From: JBHFEI01 sp041928815
GTDB taxonomy: Bacteria > Pseudomonadota > Alphaproteobacteria > Rhizobiales > Rhizobiaceae
Reading direction: 5' to 3'
DNA length: 64,000 nucleotides
NCBI RefSeq assembly: GCF_041928815.1
Contig: NZ_JBHFEI010000011.1
Coordinates: forward strand, 119,787 to 183,786
Notes under the pieces: model-generated
Seen by the model: the letters and a program-made list of their open reading frames with translations, nothing else
The model's database searches: none
What the model was told of the DNA's origin: nothing
Made by a program: the position numbers and the translations under genes
Shown here: positions 24,559 through 32,833 of the stretch, in pieces
Numbering within the stretch: position 1 is the first letter of the stretch
Layout: the number at the start of each line of letters is the position of its first letter

Positions 24559-25466
24559 ATGCCCTTGCCTTCATCCTTGCCGGCATGCTGGCCGCCGCGA
24601 CCCCCTTCCTGCTCGCGGCGCTGGGCGAGATGGTGGTCGAGCGCGCCGGCGTGCTCAATCTCGGCGTCGAGGGGCTGATGGCGCTCGGCGCCGTCGTCGC
24701 CTTCATCATCGTCTATCACGGCGGCGGGCATATTCTCGGCTTTCTCGCTGCCGGGCTCGCGGGCGCGGCGCTGTCGCTGGTCTTCGCCGGCGTCGCGCTC
24801 GGTTTCCGCGCCAACCAGGTGGCGACGGGGCTCGCGATCGGCATTCTCGGCCAGGGCCTCTCGGCCCTTTTCGGCAAGAGCTACGAGAGCCTGACGGTGA
24901 AGGGCCTGCCGAAGCTCGCCCTTCCCGGCCTTTCCGAGATCCCCCTCATTGGCGGGCTCTTCGTGCAGGACGCCGTCGTCTGGCTGTCGCTTCTCGTGAC
25001 CGTCGCGATCTGGGCGACCTTCGCCTACACCAAGACCGGCCTCGTCCTCCGCGCCATCGGCGAGAATCCGAAGGCGGCCCATGCGATCGGCTATCCCGTC
25101 ATCGGCGTGCGCGTCGCCGCGATCGCCTTCGGCGGGCTGATGGCAGGGTTCGCCGGCGCCTATGCCGCCACCGTCTACACGCCGCTCTGGGCCGACGGCA
25201 TGATCGCCGGGCGCGGCTGGATCGCCATTGCCCTCGTCGTCTTCGGTACCTGGCTGACGGGGCGCGTCTTCCTCGGGGCGTGCCTGTTCGGCGCCGTGTC
25301 GTTGACGAGCCTCGCGGCGCAGACGACCGGGCTTGCGGTGCCGTCGCAACTGCTCTCGAGCCTGCCCTATCTCGTCACCATCCTCGTGCTCGGCATCATC
25401 TCCGCAGACCGGCGCCTCTTGAAGCTGAACGGCGTCGCCTCCCTCGGGGAACCGTTCGAGCGCTAG
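24555..25466 (+). CDS. Nucleoside-type ABC transporter permease 2
   Basis: Second permease of the importer (YufQ/NupC type), 303 residues, about eight helices. Typical blocks: VERAGVLNLGVEGLMALGAV near residue 30, FRANQVATGLAIGILGQGLS, and RAIGENPKAAHAIGYPVIGV, the EAA-like coupling loop of this family. It ends the operon. Its TAG stop is immediately followed by intergenic repeat R2, which could act as the 3' structure of the transcript. Confidence 0.93.
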   Translation: MNALAFILAGMLAAATPFLLAALGEMVVERAGVLNLGVEGLMALGAVVAFIIVYHGGGHILGFLAAGLAGAALSLVFAGVALGFRANQVATGLAIGILGQGLSALFGKSYESLTVKGLPKLALPGLSEIPLIGGLFVQDAVVWLSLLVTVAIWATFAYTKTGLVLRAIGENPKAAHAIGYPVIGVRVAAIAFGGLMAGFAGAYAATVYTPLWADGMIAGRGWIAIALVVFGTWLTGRVFLGACLFGAVSLTSLAAQTTGLAVPSQLLSSLPYLVTILVLGIISADRRLLKLNGVASLGEPFER

Positions 25467-25517
25467 AGTTTGTCAGGGATAGATGGAATCCGGTTATCCC
25501 GAAACGACAAACGACAA
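25464..25517. repeat. Intergenic palindromic repeat R2, copy b
   Basis: Starts at the TAG of the permease: AGTTTGTCAGGGATAGATGG, then AATC, then CGGTTATCCCGAAACGACAAAC. Same arrangement as 7231-7282 and, reversed, 58661-58707, with GGGATA and TATCCC arms and a CGAAA(C/G)G(A/G)C flank. Confidence 0.6.
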
Positions 25518-25743
25518 CAGACTCTGGCAGGTGCCTGCGGCGGGGACGGCGATCGCGCGCCATCCGTAAAGGCGGGGAGCCATCGCCGCACGGGAGCGCT
25601 GCTATCTCCCTGATTTTCCAACGACAGGGGCTGGCTCTGTCCGCCCTGCCTCCCCCGCCGGGCCTCCTCGCCCATCCCCGCGCGATACCGCCTCGCCACC
25701 GCATGATAGGATATTTTTCCTAAAATCTGGAAGGATGATCCTC

Positions 25744-27078
25744 ATGCGGAATTTTACCCTCGGATGTCGCATCGGCCGCCCGCTTCCGGCCCGCCCGCCG
25801 ACGCAGATCGTCGCCTGGGGCGACAGCCTGACGGCTGGCGGGTATACGACCGCGGCCGGCGCGCTGTTCTCGCCGCCGCGCGCCGTGCTCAATCGCGGCG
25901 TCGGCGTGCAGACCTCGACGGAGATCGCCGCGCGCCAGGGCGGCAGGGCGATCCTGCTGACCCTCGACGGCGACGAGATCCCGGCGCTCGGCGCCGGCAC
26001 GCTTCATTCGAACGACACCTTCGGCGGCACGGAGGTGCCGGCCGCATGGGGGACCTATAGCGGCGGCCCCGGCACGGCCTTGTCCGTCGCGGCGGGCACG
26101 CTGGTGGCGGACCTCGTCAACCGCGCCGGCCACGCCGATTTTCCCGGCCCGGCCCGCGACATCGGCGCGCTCGCCGCCGGCGACATCCTCAAAGTCGCGT
26201 TCGACGTCGTCGAATACACCTTCCCGCAGCCGCTCCAGGTCGGCATCACCGCCGGCGCCTGGAGCCAGGGCGGGCCGTCGACATCGATCACGGAGGTCGG
26301 GCATTACCGCATCTACGTCCCGGTCATCGACGACAAGGAAGGCGCGCCGCAATCGCTTTCGTTCCTTTATGCCGGGGCGGCGGTGGCGCTGTCGGGCCGG
26401 CTGCGGCTCGACAACGTGGTGGTGACGAAGACCGTTCCGCCGCTGGAGCCGGTCACGGTCACCGCCCGTTCGGTCTCGCCGGTCACCTATCAGGGGCCGT
26501 TTTCCGGCGGCGTGCGCCGGCTCGCCGGCACGCTTGCCGGCGTCGCCGGACATCTCGAGCGGGCGGCAACGCCGGACGACAGCGGCAACGGGAGCGCGGC
26601 GATGACCTTTGTCCGCACCACGCCCGGCCCTGCGGTCGCCTGCCCGCCGGGCTCGCTCTTCGTCCCGGAGGAGGCGGAAACGCTTCGCGCCGGCACCGCC
26701 TGGATCTGGGTCGGGCGCAACAATATCGACGCGCCGGCGACGGTGAAGGCGGACATCGCCGCGATGATCGCCCATCTCGGCCACCGGCGCTATCTCGTCG
26801 CCGGCCTGCTGAATGCGGCCGGCGAGGGGATCGGAACCGGGGCCCATGCGACGATCGCGGCGGCGAATGCGGATCTCGCGGCACTCCACGGCGCGCGCTT
26901 CGTCGATCCCGGCGCCGCACTGCGGGCGGCCGGCAACGGCTCGCCGGGCGACGACGACGACATCGCCGCCGGCATCCCGCCGCGCTCGCTGCGTGCCGAT
27001 GCGATCCACCTGAATGCAGGCGGCAATGCCGTCGTCGCGGCGGCGATGCATGCGGCGACGCGGCGCTTCGGCTGGTAG
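25744..27078 (+). CDS. SGNH/GDSL hydrolase interrupted by a large beta-rich insert
   Basis: Serine esterase-fold protein of 444 residues. The nucleophile motif VAWGDSLTAGGYTT is near residue 27, and the oxyanion Asn lies in VGRNNIDAPATV only after residue about 320. The catalytic pair is in DAIHLNAGGNAVVAAA near the C-terminus. Between them lies an insert of about 200 residues that looks like a beta-sandwich or carbohydrate-binding module (PAAWGTYSGGPGTALSVAAG onward). No signal peptide is seen. I start at 25744, behind GGAAGG, rather than at 25735. Such split SGNH proteins occur near polysaccharide or phage tail genes, but none is adjacent here. Confidence 0.75.
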   Translation: MRNFTLGCRIGRPLPARPPTQIVAWGDSLTAGGYTTAAGALFSPPRAVLNRGVGVQTSTEIAARQGGRAILLTLDGDEIPALGAGTLHSNDTFGGTEVPAAWGTYSGGPGTALSVAAGTLVADLVNRAGHADFPGPARDIGALAAGDILKVAFDVVEYTFPQPLQVGITAGAWSQGGPSTSITEVGHYRIYVPVIDDKEGAPQSLSFLYAGAAVALSGRLRLDNVVVTKTVPPLEPVTVTARSVSPVTYQGPFSGGVRRLAGTLAGVAGHLERAATPDDSGNGSAAMTFVRTTPGPAVACPPGSLFVPEEAETLRAGTAWIWVGRNNIDAPATVKADIAAMIAHLGHRRYLVAGLLNAAGEGIGTGAHATIAAANADLAALHGARFVDPGAALRAAGNGSPGDDDDIAAGIPPRSLRADAIHLNAGGNAVVAAAMHAATRRFGW

Positions 27079-27167
27079 ACGCGGGCCTGTCCGGCGCGAC
27101 CGGGACACCGGACAGGCTCCCCCTCCTGACGATGCGCCCGAAAGTGTTTCCCCCGCCTCGTGCGACG

Positions 27168-27190
27168 CCGGAGCGATCCCGCTCCGGCAG
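27168..27190. repeat. Intergenic palindromic repeat R1, copy d (core)
   Basis: CCGGAGCG-ATCC-CGCTCCGG followed by CAGGA. Compared with copy a the stem has a paired A-to-G and T-to-C change, so base pairing is kept, a sign of selection on the structure. Lies between the SGNH gene and the convergent SDR gene. Confidence 0.65.
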
Positions 27191-27288
27191 GAAAGGCTTT
27201 CAGGCGCGGCGCGATCCCGCGGACGGGCCGCCCGTCCTGCTGCCGATGTTCCGCATGTCCCGCAGAGCTGGTCCCGCGGGTCTTGCTC

Positions 27289-28038
27289 TCAGTCCGGCGC
27301 GACGGTTCCGTAGACATGACCGCCCGGCGCCTGGTCGGTCGGGGAAATGTCGATCTGCGCAAGATCGACATGGGCCGGCAGGACGAGCGCCGCCATCAGG
27401 GCATCGGCGATGTCGGCGGGCTGGAGGGCACGCTGCGCGGCATACATCTTCGCCGTCAGCGCGGCGGCATCGCCGGCAAAGGCCTGCAGGTAGAAGTCGG
27501 TCTGTACCCGGCCGGGGATCAGCTCGGTAAGGCGGACATTGCTGCCGGCGAGGTCGTAGCGCAGCACCTTGCCCGCCTGCGACAGGCCGGCCTTCGCCGC
27601 GCCATAGGCGGTCGTCTGGGGAAAGACGTTGTGCGCGGCGGTGCTGGTGATGTTGAAGACATGGCCGCGCCGGCGCGCGATCATGCCGGGCAGAAGCGCC
27701 CGGATCAGCGTCAGCGGCGCCGTCAGGTTGAGCGCGATCGTCTCGGCGACCTCCTCCGGCGTCTGTTCGTGGAGCGGCTTCACCGTGGCGAGCCCGCCGG
27801 CATTGTTGACGAGGATGTCGACCGGGGCGCCGTTCAGCCCGGCAAGGATGGCGGCCGTGTCGCGCACGTCGGCGACGACCGGCACGACGCCGCAGTCGGC
27901 GGCAAGCGCCTCCAGCGCCGGCGCCGTGCGGGCGAGCGCATAGACGGTGACGCCGGCGCCGGCAAGCGCCCGGCAGATCGCGGCGCCGATGCCGCGCGAG
28001 GCGCCGGTGACCAGCGCGGTTTCATAGGGCAGGCTCAT
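27289..28038 (-). CDS. Short-chain dehydrogenase/reductase
   Basis: NAD(P)-dependent oxidoreductase of 249 residues with the classical SDR plan: cofactor loop VTGASRGIGAAI near the N-terminus, VNNAGG at the strand 4 end, the catalytic Ser in NITSTAAH and YGAAKAG (Y-x3-K). The C-terminal LPAHVDLAQIDISPTDQAPG resembles YdfG-like serine or 3-hydroxy acid dehydrogenases. The start at 28038 is behind GAGAGGA; the frame before it is shadow. Last gene of a minus-strand group with the carnitine-dehydrogenase-like gene, separated by an R1 repeat. Confidence 0.9.
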   Translation of the reverse strand: MSLPYETALVTGASRGIGAAICRALAGAGVTVYALARTAPALEALAADCGVVPVVADVRDTAAILAGLNGAPVDILVNNAGGLATVKPLHEQTPEEVAETIALNLTAPLTLIRALLPGMIARRRGHVFNITSTAAHNVFPQTTAYGAAKAGLSQAGKVLRYDLAGSNVRLTELIPGRVQTDFYLQAFAGDAAALTAKMYAAQRALQPADIADALMAALVLPAHVDLAQIDISPTDQAPGGHVYGTVAPD

Positions 28039-28135
28039 CGGTGCATCCTCTCCATCCTGGCGCCGTTTCCTTCGGGACGGGAGCATGTCCGAGGCAAACG
28101 GGATGTTGCGTCATGTCGTCTCGACCGCGGCGTCC

Positions 28136-28173
28136 GGCGCCGGAACGACCCCGCCCCGGCCGGACATGGTCTA
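28136..28173 (-). repeat. Intergenic palindromic repeat R1, copy f
   Basis: On the minus strand the sequence reads TAGACCATGTCCGGCCGGGG and continues with GTCGTTCCGGCG. The TAG is the stop codon of the upstream dehydrogenase gene. Same border as the copies at 45310 and 58836. Confidence 0.6.
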
Positions 28174-29118
28174 AAGCGCGCCGTCTTCCGAGACCGCCTT
28201 CAGGATCTTGACGAGGCCGCGGTCGCGCTCGGCCCTGAGGTCGTCGTCGCTCCGCGCGCCGAGCGTATCGCGCAGCGACGACGACACGGTCGCGATCGTC
28301 TCGCGGTCGAGCATAGCATCGCCGAGATCGTCCCAGATCGCCTGGTAGGTCGGGCCGTACTTGACGAGGAAGGCATCGATCCCATCGGCATTGAGGTGGT
28401 TCGAGATGAACGAGCCCTGCAGCGTCCATTTCGGCCCAGGGCCGTAGACGAAGGCGCGGTCGATGTCCTCGACCGAGGCGACGCCGTCGCGCACCAGCGC
28501 GATCGCCTCGCGCCACATCGCGCCCATCAGCCGCAGCGCCAGATGGCCGGTCACCTCGCGGTTGAGCACCACCGGCTTGCGGCCGATCGCCTCGTAGAAG
28601 GCGCGCGCCGTCGCCACCGTCTCCGGCGCGGTCGCCGCACCGCCGACGATCTCGACCAGCGGCATCAGATGCGCCGGGTTGAAGGGATGGCCGAGCACGA
28701 TGCGGCCGGGCCGGGCGCAGGCGCGCTGCATCTCGCTGACGATGAGGGCCGAGGAGGACGAGGCGATGACGACGTCGTCGTCGACATGGCGCTCGATCTC
28801 GGCGAGCAACGCCTGTTTGAGGTCGAGGCGCTCCGGCCCGTTTTCCTGCACGAAGGTCACGCCGGCGAGCGCCGCGCCGAGGTCGCCGGAGAAGACGAAG
28901 GCGCCGAGGGCCGGTGCCGGTCCGTGCAGCGCCTCGACATCGGCAAGCAGCGCCGGGAAGGCGGCGTCGAAGGCCGCCGCGCGGGACGGATCGGGATCGT
29001 AGGCCCGGACGTCGAGGCCGGCATGGCGGAAGGCGGCCGCCCAGCGCTGGCCGATCGTGCCGAGGCCGACGATGCCGACGGCGCCCTGGCGGCGGAGATA
29101 ATCGCGGTCGATCGCCAT
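28171..29118 (-). CDS. 3-hydroxyacyl-CoA / L-carnitine dehydrogenase-like protein
   Basis: NAD-dependent dehydrogenase of 315 residues. The Rossmann loop GIVGLGTIGQRWAAAFRHAG is at residues about 15-34, followed by VQENGPERLDLKQALLAEIE, ASSSSALIVSEMQ and GHPFNPAHLMPLVEIVGG, the block containing the catalytic His. The C-terminal helical domain has NREVTGHLALRLMGAMWREA. Length and single C-terminal domain fit carnitine 3-dehydrogenase and lambda-crystallin relatives better than fatty-acid enzymes. It starts 3 bases after the cyclophilin-like gene, so they are one operon. Confidence 0.85.
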   Translation of the reverse strand: MAIDRDYLRRQGAVGIVGLGTIGQRWAAAFRHAGLDVRAYDPDPSRAAAFDAAFPALLADVEALHGPAPALGAFVFSGDLGAALAGVTFVQENGPERLDLKQALLAEIERHVDDDVVIASSSSALIVSEMQRACARPGRIVLGHPFNPAHLMPLVEIVGGAATAPETVATARAFYEAIGRKPVVLNREVTGHLALRLMGAMWREAIALVRDGVASVEDIDRAFVYGPGPKWTLQGSFISNHLNADGIDAFLVKYGPTYQAIWDDLGDAMLDRETIATVSSSLRDTLGARSDDDLRAERDRGLVKILKAVSEDGAL

Positions 29119-29121
29119 GGT

Positions 29122-30018
29122 TCAGCCCGCCGCCGCGCGCGGTGCCGCGTCGCCGTCGAGCGCGGCGCGGAAGCCCGTATTGACGTCCGACCAGGGGATC
29201 AGGAGATCGATCCAGGCGGCGATGCGGCCGCTCGTCAGGATCGCCTGGTCGACAAGGGCGGCAAGTGCCGCGGTTTCGTCGGCAAGGGCCGCCTCGAGCG
29301 CGAAGAGCGCATCCGCCGAGGTCGAGAGGTGGCAGAAGTCGCGCAGCCGCACGGCGGCCTTGTTCAGCGCCAGCGCCGCCGCATAGCGCAGCATCGGCGC
29401 CGGATCCCGTTCGAGGCGTTCGCGCACCCACCAGAGCGTCTCGTGCAGCACCCGCGCCTCCGATTCCGCCATGAAGACGGGGCCGGCGGGATGCATGATC
29501 GCGCGCGAGCGCGTCAGCGCCGCGATGTCGGCCGGGCAGGCGGCCCAGAGGACCCTTCGGGCCTCTATGATTCCGGCCGGCACGCCGGGTTCGGCGGCAG
29601 GGCTCTTGCCAAACGGATGGCTGTCGGCAAGCGACAGCGTGCCCTCGAAGCGGCCCCGGCCCTGGCCGTCGCGCAGCCGCGCGGCGAGCGCGGCGATGCC
29701 CTCGACCGGGCCGTCGAGATGGCCGAGCACGGTGACCGACGCCGTCTCCGCCTGCAGCGGCGCGAAGGTGATCTCGAGAAACTGGCGCACCGGCCAGTAG
29801 ATGAAGGCGCCCGGCCGCGCGTCGAGCACGTGCACGGCGCCCTCGACATCCTCGACGAAGGGCGCATGCCAGTAGATGTGGCTGCCGGCGATCTTCGGCG
29901 TGTGCAGCTGCAGCGCCATCGGCAGATGGGCGGCGAGCGCCGCCAGCGTGCGCGGCGCCTTGTCCGGGGCGCAGGTCACCGTCCACCGCGCGCCGGCGAT
30001 GTCGAAATCGAGCTTCAT
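29122..30018 (-). CDS. Cyclophilin-like (DUF3830) protein with helical C-terminus, cucumopine-synthase-like
   Basis: Protein of 298 residues in two parts. Residues 1-110 or so look like the cyclophilin-like DUF3830 fold (MKLDFDIAGARWTVTCAPDK, then TPKIAGSHIYWHAPFVED and PGAFIYWPVRQFLEITFAPL). Residues 150-285 are helical and rich in Ala, Leu and Arg. The same two-part plan is described for cucumopine/mikimopine synthase of Agrobacterium, with a helical-bundle C-terminal domain. I recognise the layout, not a proven activity. It sits between a NIPSNAP gene and a dehydrogenase gene, so a condensation or cyclisation step on a keto acid is conceivable. Confidence 0.55.
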   Translation of the reverse strand: MKLDFDIAGARWTVTCAPDKAPRTLAALAAHLPMALQLHTPKIAGSHIYWHAPFVEDVEGAVHVLDARPGAFIYWPVRQFLEITFAPLQAETASVTVLGHLDGPVEGIAALAARLRDGQGRGRFEGTLSLADSHPFGKSPAAEPGVPAGIIEARRVLWAACPADIAALTRSRAIMHPAGPVFMAESEARVLHETLWWVRERLERDPAPMLRYAAALALNKAAVRLRDFCHLSTSADALFALEAALADETAALAALVDQAILTSGRIAAWIDLLIPWSDVNTGFRAALDGDAAPRAAAG

Positions 30019-30055
30019 GCTGTGGGCGTCCGTGGTTGTGCGGTCTTCGCCGCGC

Positions 30056-30379
30056 TTACTTGCCGGGATCGAAGAAGGAAACGGGCTTGAGGATCTGGTT
30101 GCGCATGTCGAGGAGATAGTCGGTCTCGATCACCTTCCGGCGATAGTCCTGCCAGTTCGGATCGGCCTCCATCGCGTCGCGGCGCGCCTCGCGGTCGGCG
30201 AGACTGTCATATTTCCATAGGTGCACGGTGCGCGAGAGATCGCCGATATGGGTCTGGAAGAAGCCGAAGGGCTCGCCGAGATAATGGCGCTGCATCGGCA
30301 GGCCGACATCCTCATAGAGCTTCAGGAAATGCGAGAGCTTGTTCGGCCGGGCGGTGTAGGTGCGGTGATCGAAAATCAT
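30056..30379 (-). CDS. NIPSNAP-family protein
   Basis: Small ferredoxin-like-fold protein of 107 residues. It shows the conserved start MIFDHRTYTARPNKLSHFLK and HLWKYDSLADREARRDAMEA, and ends with ILKPVSFFDPGK, all typical of NIPSNAP proteins that often accompany dehydrogenases in catabolic operons. First gene of the operon NIPSNAP, cyclophilin-like, dehydrogenase, SDR. The promoter carries the AGTGTCGACA-N7-ATGCA element shared with the E1/E2 operon. Biochemical function is unknown. Confidence 0.88.
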   Translation of the reverse strand: MIFDHRTYTARPNKLSHFLKLYEDVGLPMQRHYLGEPFGFFQTHIGDLSRTVHLWKYDSLADREARRDAMEADPNWQDYRRKVIETDYLLDMRNQILKPVSFFDPGK

Positions 30380-30431
30380 GGGAAGCCCTTCCGCGTGTCA
30401 GACTGGGGAAAACATGGGGCGATCATGACAC

Positions 30432-30457
30432 AGTGCATAATGGTGTGTCGACACTTT
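30432..30457 (-). promoter_or_regulatory. Shared operator element, copy 1 (NIPSNAP operon)
   Basis: On the minus strand AGTGTCGACA is followed by 7 bases and ATGCA. The core GTGTCGACAC (30445-30454) is a perfect 10-base palindrome. The same AGTGTCGACA-N7-ATGCA string lies in front of the E1alpha gene. Both copies are 50 to 75 bases from their start codons. Confidence 0.65.
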
Positions 30458-30495
30458 TGTTGTGCAGTTCCGGGCTTTTGTCGGGAATCCCCGCC

Positions 30496-30525
30496 GGAAA
30501 AAGAGGATGCGCCCGAAGGCGCATC
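30496..30525 (-). terminator. Rho-independent terminator of the E1/E2 operon
   Basis: GATGCGCC-TTCG-GGCGCATC stem-loop (30506-30525) with a stable tetraloop, followed on the minus strand by CTCTTTTTC. It lies 43 bases after the E2 stop and before the NIPSNAP promoter, separating the two operons. Confidence 0.92.
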
Positions 30526-30567
30526 GAGGTGACCCGCGGGGGAGGTGCGGGTGAAAGGAAAGGGCCG

Positions 30568-31845
30568 TCAGCGGGCAGAGCGGACGAGTTCGCCGACGAG
30601 GCTGGCGACGATCTCGGGGCATTCGATCTGCGGCACGTGGCCGATGCCGGCGAGCCGGTGCAGCGCCACGCTCCCCGGGACCGCCTCGGCATGGGCGGGC
30701 GGGATGATCGCGTCGCGCCGGCCCCAGATCACCTTGGCCGGGACGCGCAGGGCGGCAAGCGCGGCGCCGACGCCTTCCGCCTGCACGCCGTCCGGGAAGA
30801 GCTGCAATGCGAGGCCGGCGAGCTTCTCCTGCGCGCCGGTCTTGCGCCACTGGCGCAGCACCGCCGCCGCATAGCCGGGCGGAAGGACGGCCGGATCGCC
30901 GACCATCCGAGCGAGCCACGGCGCCAGGGCAGCCTCCGACCCGGCTTTTGACAGGCCGGCGACGAAGCCGTGGTCGATCTCCGGCCCGAGGCCCGCAGGC
31001 GCGATGAGGCAGAGCGAGCGCACCGAGACGCGCCCGAGCGCGGTCAGCGCCAGCGCCACCGCGCCGCCGAGCGAATGGCCGACGAGATGGGCGCTGTCGA
31101 TGCGCTTTTCCTCGAGCACGTCGGAGAGGGCGAGCGCCATTTCCGTGACGCTTGCCGCCGGCATCGATAGGGCGTCGCCATGGCCGGGGAGATCGAGCGC
31201 CAGCACCGGCTGGTCGCGGCCGATCAGCGCCGTCACCTGCCGCCAGATGCTGCGGTCGGCGCCGAAACCGTGCAGGAAGACGATCGGCGGCAGGGCCCCG
31301 GCCGGGACGGACGGGGCAGGCCTTGCCGCCGGCAGCGGCGTTTCAGCGGCGCGCGCAAGGACGGCCTCGACGTCGCGCCTCTTGATCCGGCCGCTCGCCG
31401 CGCTCGGCGTCAGCCCGGAAAGATCGATGCCGGCCTCGCGGGCGCGCCGGCGGGCGAGCGGGCTGGCGACGACGCGGGCGCCGGCGGGGCGAACGGCCGG
31501 CGCCTGCAACGAGGTCTCCGGCGGCAGGACCGCACCCTCGGCGGCGGCGATCAGCGAATTGTCGACCGGCGCGCCGGTCGCGTCGGCCCGCGCCACGCCG
31601 ACGACGCCGTCGCCGACGATCCCGAGCGTCGCGCCGACGGGCGCCTCCTTGCCGACCGGATAGAGGATGTCGGTGAGGACACCGTCGGCGGGCGCCTCGA
31701 TCTCGGTCGCCGCCTTCGCCGTCTCGACGACGACGACGACCTCGCCCTTCTTCACGGCATCGCCGGGCTTCGCCCGCCATTCGACGACGAGCACCTCTTC
31801 CATATATTCGCCGCCGGCGCTCTCGATGATGATCGGATGGCTCAT
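30568..31845 (-). CDS. Dihydrolipoamide acyltransferase (E2)-like protein with alpha/beta-hydrolase domain, AcoC type
   Basis: Fusion of 425 residues, as in the acetoin dehydrogenase E2 AcoC. The lipoyl domain (1-75) has the lipoylated Lys in VVETAKAATEIEAPADG. A peripheral-subunit-binding domain (about 120-155) reads SPLARRRAREAGIDLSGLTP. The C-terminal half is an alpha/beta hydrolase: FLHGFGADRSIWRQ, nucleophile elbow LVGHSLGGAVALAL, and IGHVPQIECPE with the catalytic His. Third gene of the E1alpha-E1beta-E2 operon, closed by a strong terminator. No E3 gene is present locally. The 2-oxo acid or acetoin-like substrate is not certain. Confidence 0.9.
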   Translation of the reverse strand: MSHPIIIESAGGEYMEEVLVVEWRAKPGDAVKKGEVVVVVETAKAATEIEAPADGVLTDILYPVGKEAPVGATLGIVGDGVVGVARADATGAPVDNSLIAAAEGAVLPPETSLQAPAVRPAGARVVASPLARRRAREAGIDLSGLTPSAASGRIKRRDVEAVLARAAETPLPAARPAPSVPAGALPPIVFLHGFGADRSIWRQVTALIGRDQPVLALDLPGHGDALSMPAASVTEMALALSDVLEEKRIDSAHLVGHSLGGAVALALTALGRVSVRSLCLIAPAGLGPEIDHGFVAGLSKAGSEAALAPWLARMVGDPAVLPPGYAAAVLRQWRKTGAQEKLAGLALQLFPDGVQAEGVGAALAALRVPAKVIWGRRDAIIPPAHAEAVPGSVALHRLAGIGHVPQIECPEIVASLVGELVRSAR

Positions 31846-31854
31846 GATCCGCCC

Positions 31855-32832
31855 TCAGCCCAGCGTCTTCAGCGCGGCGGCGCGGATCTTTTCCGCATTC
31901 GGCAGCACCGCCATTTCCAGCGGCTCGCTGTAGGGGATCGGCATGTCCGGCAGCGCCACGCGGGCGACCGGCGCGTCGAGATCGTCGAAGCAATGGTCCA
32001 TGATGCTCGCCGAGAGTTCCGCCGCATAGCCGCAGAAGGTCCAGCCCTCGTTGACGACGACGGCGTGGTTGGTCTTGGCGATCGACGCCTTGATGGCGGA
32101 AATGTCGAGCGGACGCAGCGTGCGCAGGTCGATCACCTCGGCCGAGACACCGTCCTTCTCCAGCAGTTCGGCCGCCTTCAGGCTTTCGAGCACCATGCGC
32201 GAGGTGGCGAAGATCGACACGTCAGAACCTGTGACCCGCGTATCGGCCTTGCCGAGCGGCACGGTGAAATCGCGGTTCTCCGGCACCTCGCCCCGCGTGT
32301 TGTAGAGCAGCTTGTGTTCGAGGAAGACCACCGGCTGGCGGTCGCGGATCGCCGATTTGAGCATGCCCTTGGCGTCGGCGGGCGTCACCGGCGCCACCAC
32401 CTTGATTCCGGGAATATGGGCGAGCATGGAATCGAGCGCCTTCGAATGCTGCGCGCCGGCACCGGCGCCGCCGCCGCCTTGCGTGCGCAGCACGAAGGGC
32501 ATCGAGACCTGGCCGTTCCAGATGTAGTCGTAGATCGAGGCCTGGTTGACCAGCGCATCGAGGGTCAACGGCAGGAAGTCGGCATACATGATTTCGAGGA
32601 TCGGCCGCGTGCCGGTCATCGCCGCCGTCACTGCCATCGCCGTCATCGCCTGCTCGGAGATCGGCGTGTCGCGCACGCGGTTCTCGCCGAACTCCTCCAT
32701 CAGGCCGCGCGTCACCTTGAAGACGCCGCCGTAACGGCCGATGTCCTCGCCGAAGATGAAAACGGTCGGGTCGTCCTGCATTTCCTCGCGAAGCGCCGCA
32801 TTCAGGGCCTCGGCATAGCGCATCATCGCCAT
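31855..32832 (-). CDS. 2-oxo acid / acetoin dehydrogenase E1 beta subunit
   Basis: Beta subunit of a thiamine-diphosphate dehydrogenase, 325 residues. Recognised by MRYAEALNAALREEMQDDPT, FGEDIGRYGGVFKVTRGL, the cofactor-contacting RDTPISEQAMTAMAV, and the C-terminal EVIDLRTLRPLDISAIKASI. It begins one base after the E1alpha stop and precedes the E2 gene by 9 bases. AcoB and PdhB are similar; the AcoC-type E2 favours an acetoin-like complex. Confidence 0.93.
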   Translation of the reverse strand: MAMMRYAEALNAALREEMQDDPTVFIFGEDIGRYGGVFKVTRGLMEEFGENRVRDTPISEQAMTAMAVTAAMTGTRPILEIMYADFLPLTLDALVNQASIYDYIWNGQVSMPFVLRTQGGGGAGAGAQHSKALDSMLAHIPGIKVVAPVTPADAKGMLKSAIRDRQPVVFLEHKLLYNTRGEVPENRDFTVPLGKADTRVTGSDVSIFATSRMVLESLKAAELLEKDGVSAEVIDLRTLRPLDISAIKASIAKTNHAVVVNEGWTFCGYAAELSASIMDHCFDDLDAPVARVALPDMPIPYSEPLEMAVLPNAEKIRAAALKTLG

Positions 32833-32833
32833 A

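Noticed and set aside
27160..30090. A 976-codon open frame on the plus strand opposite the SDR and dehydrogenase operon
   Set aside because: The opposite strand holds four recognisable genes with motifs and overlaps. The composition of the long frame is unnatural.
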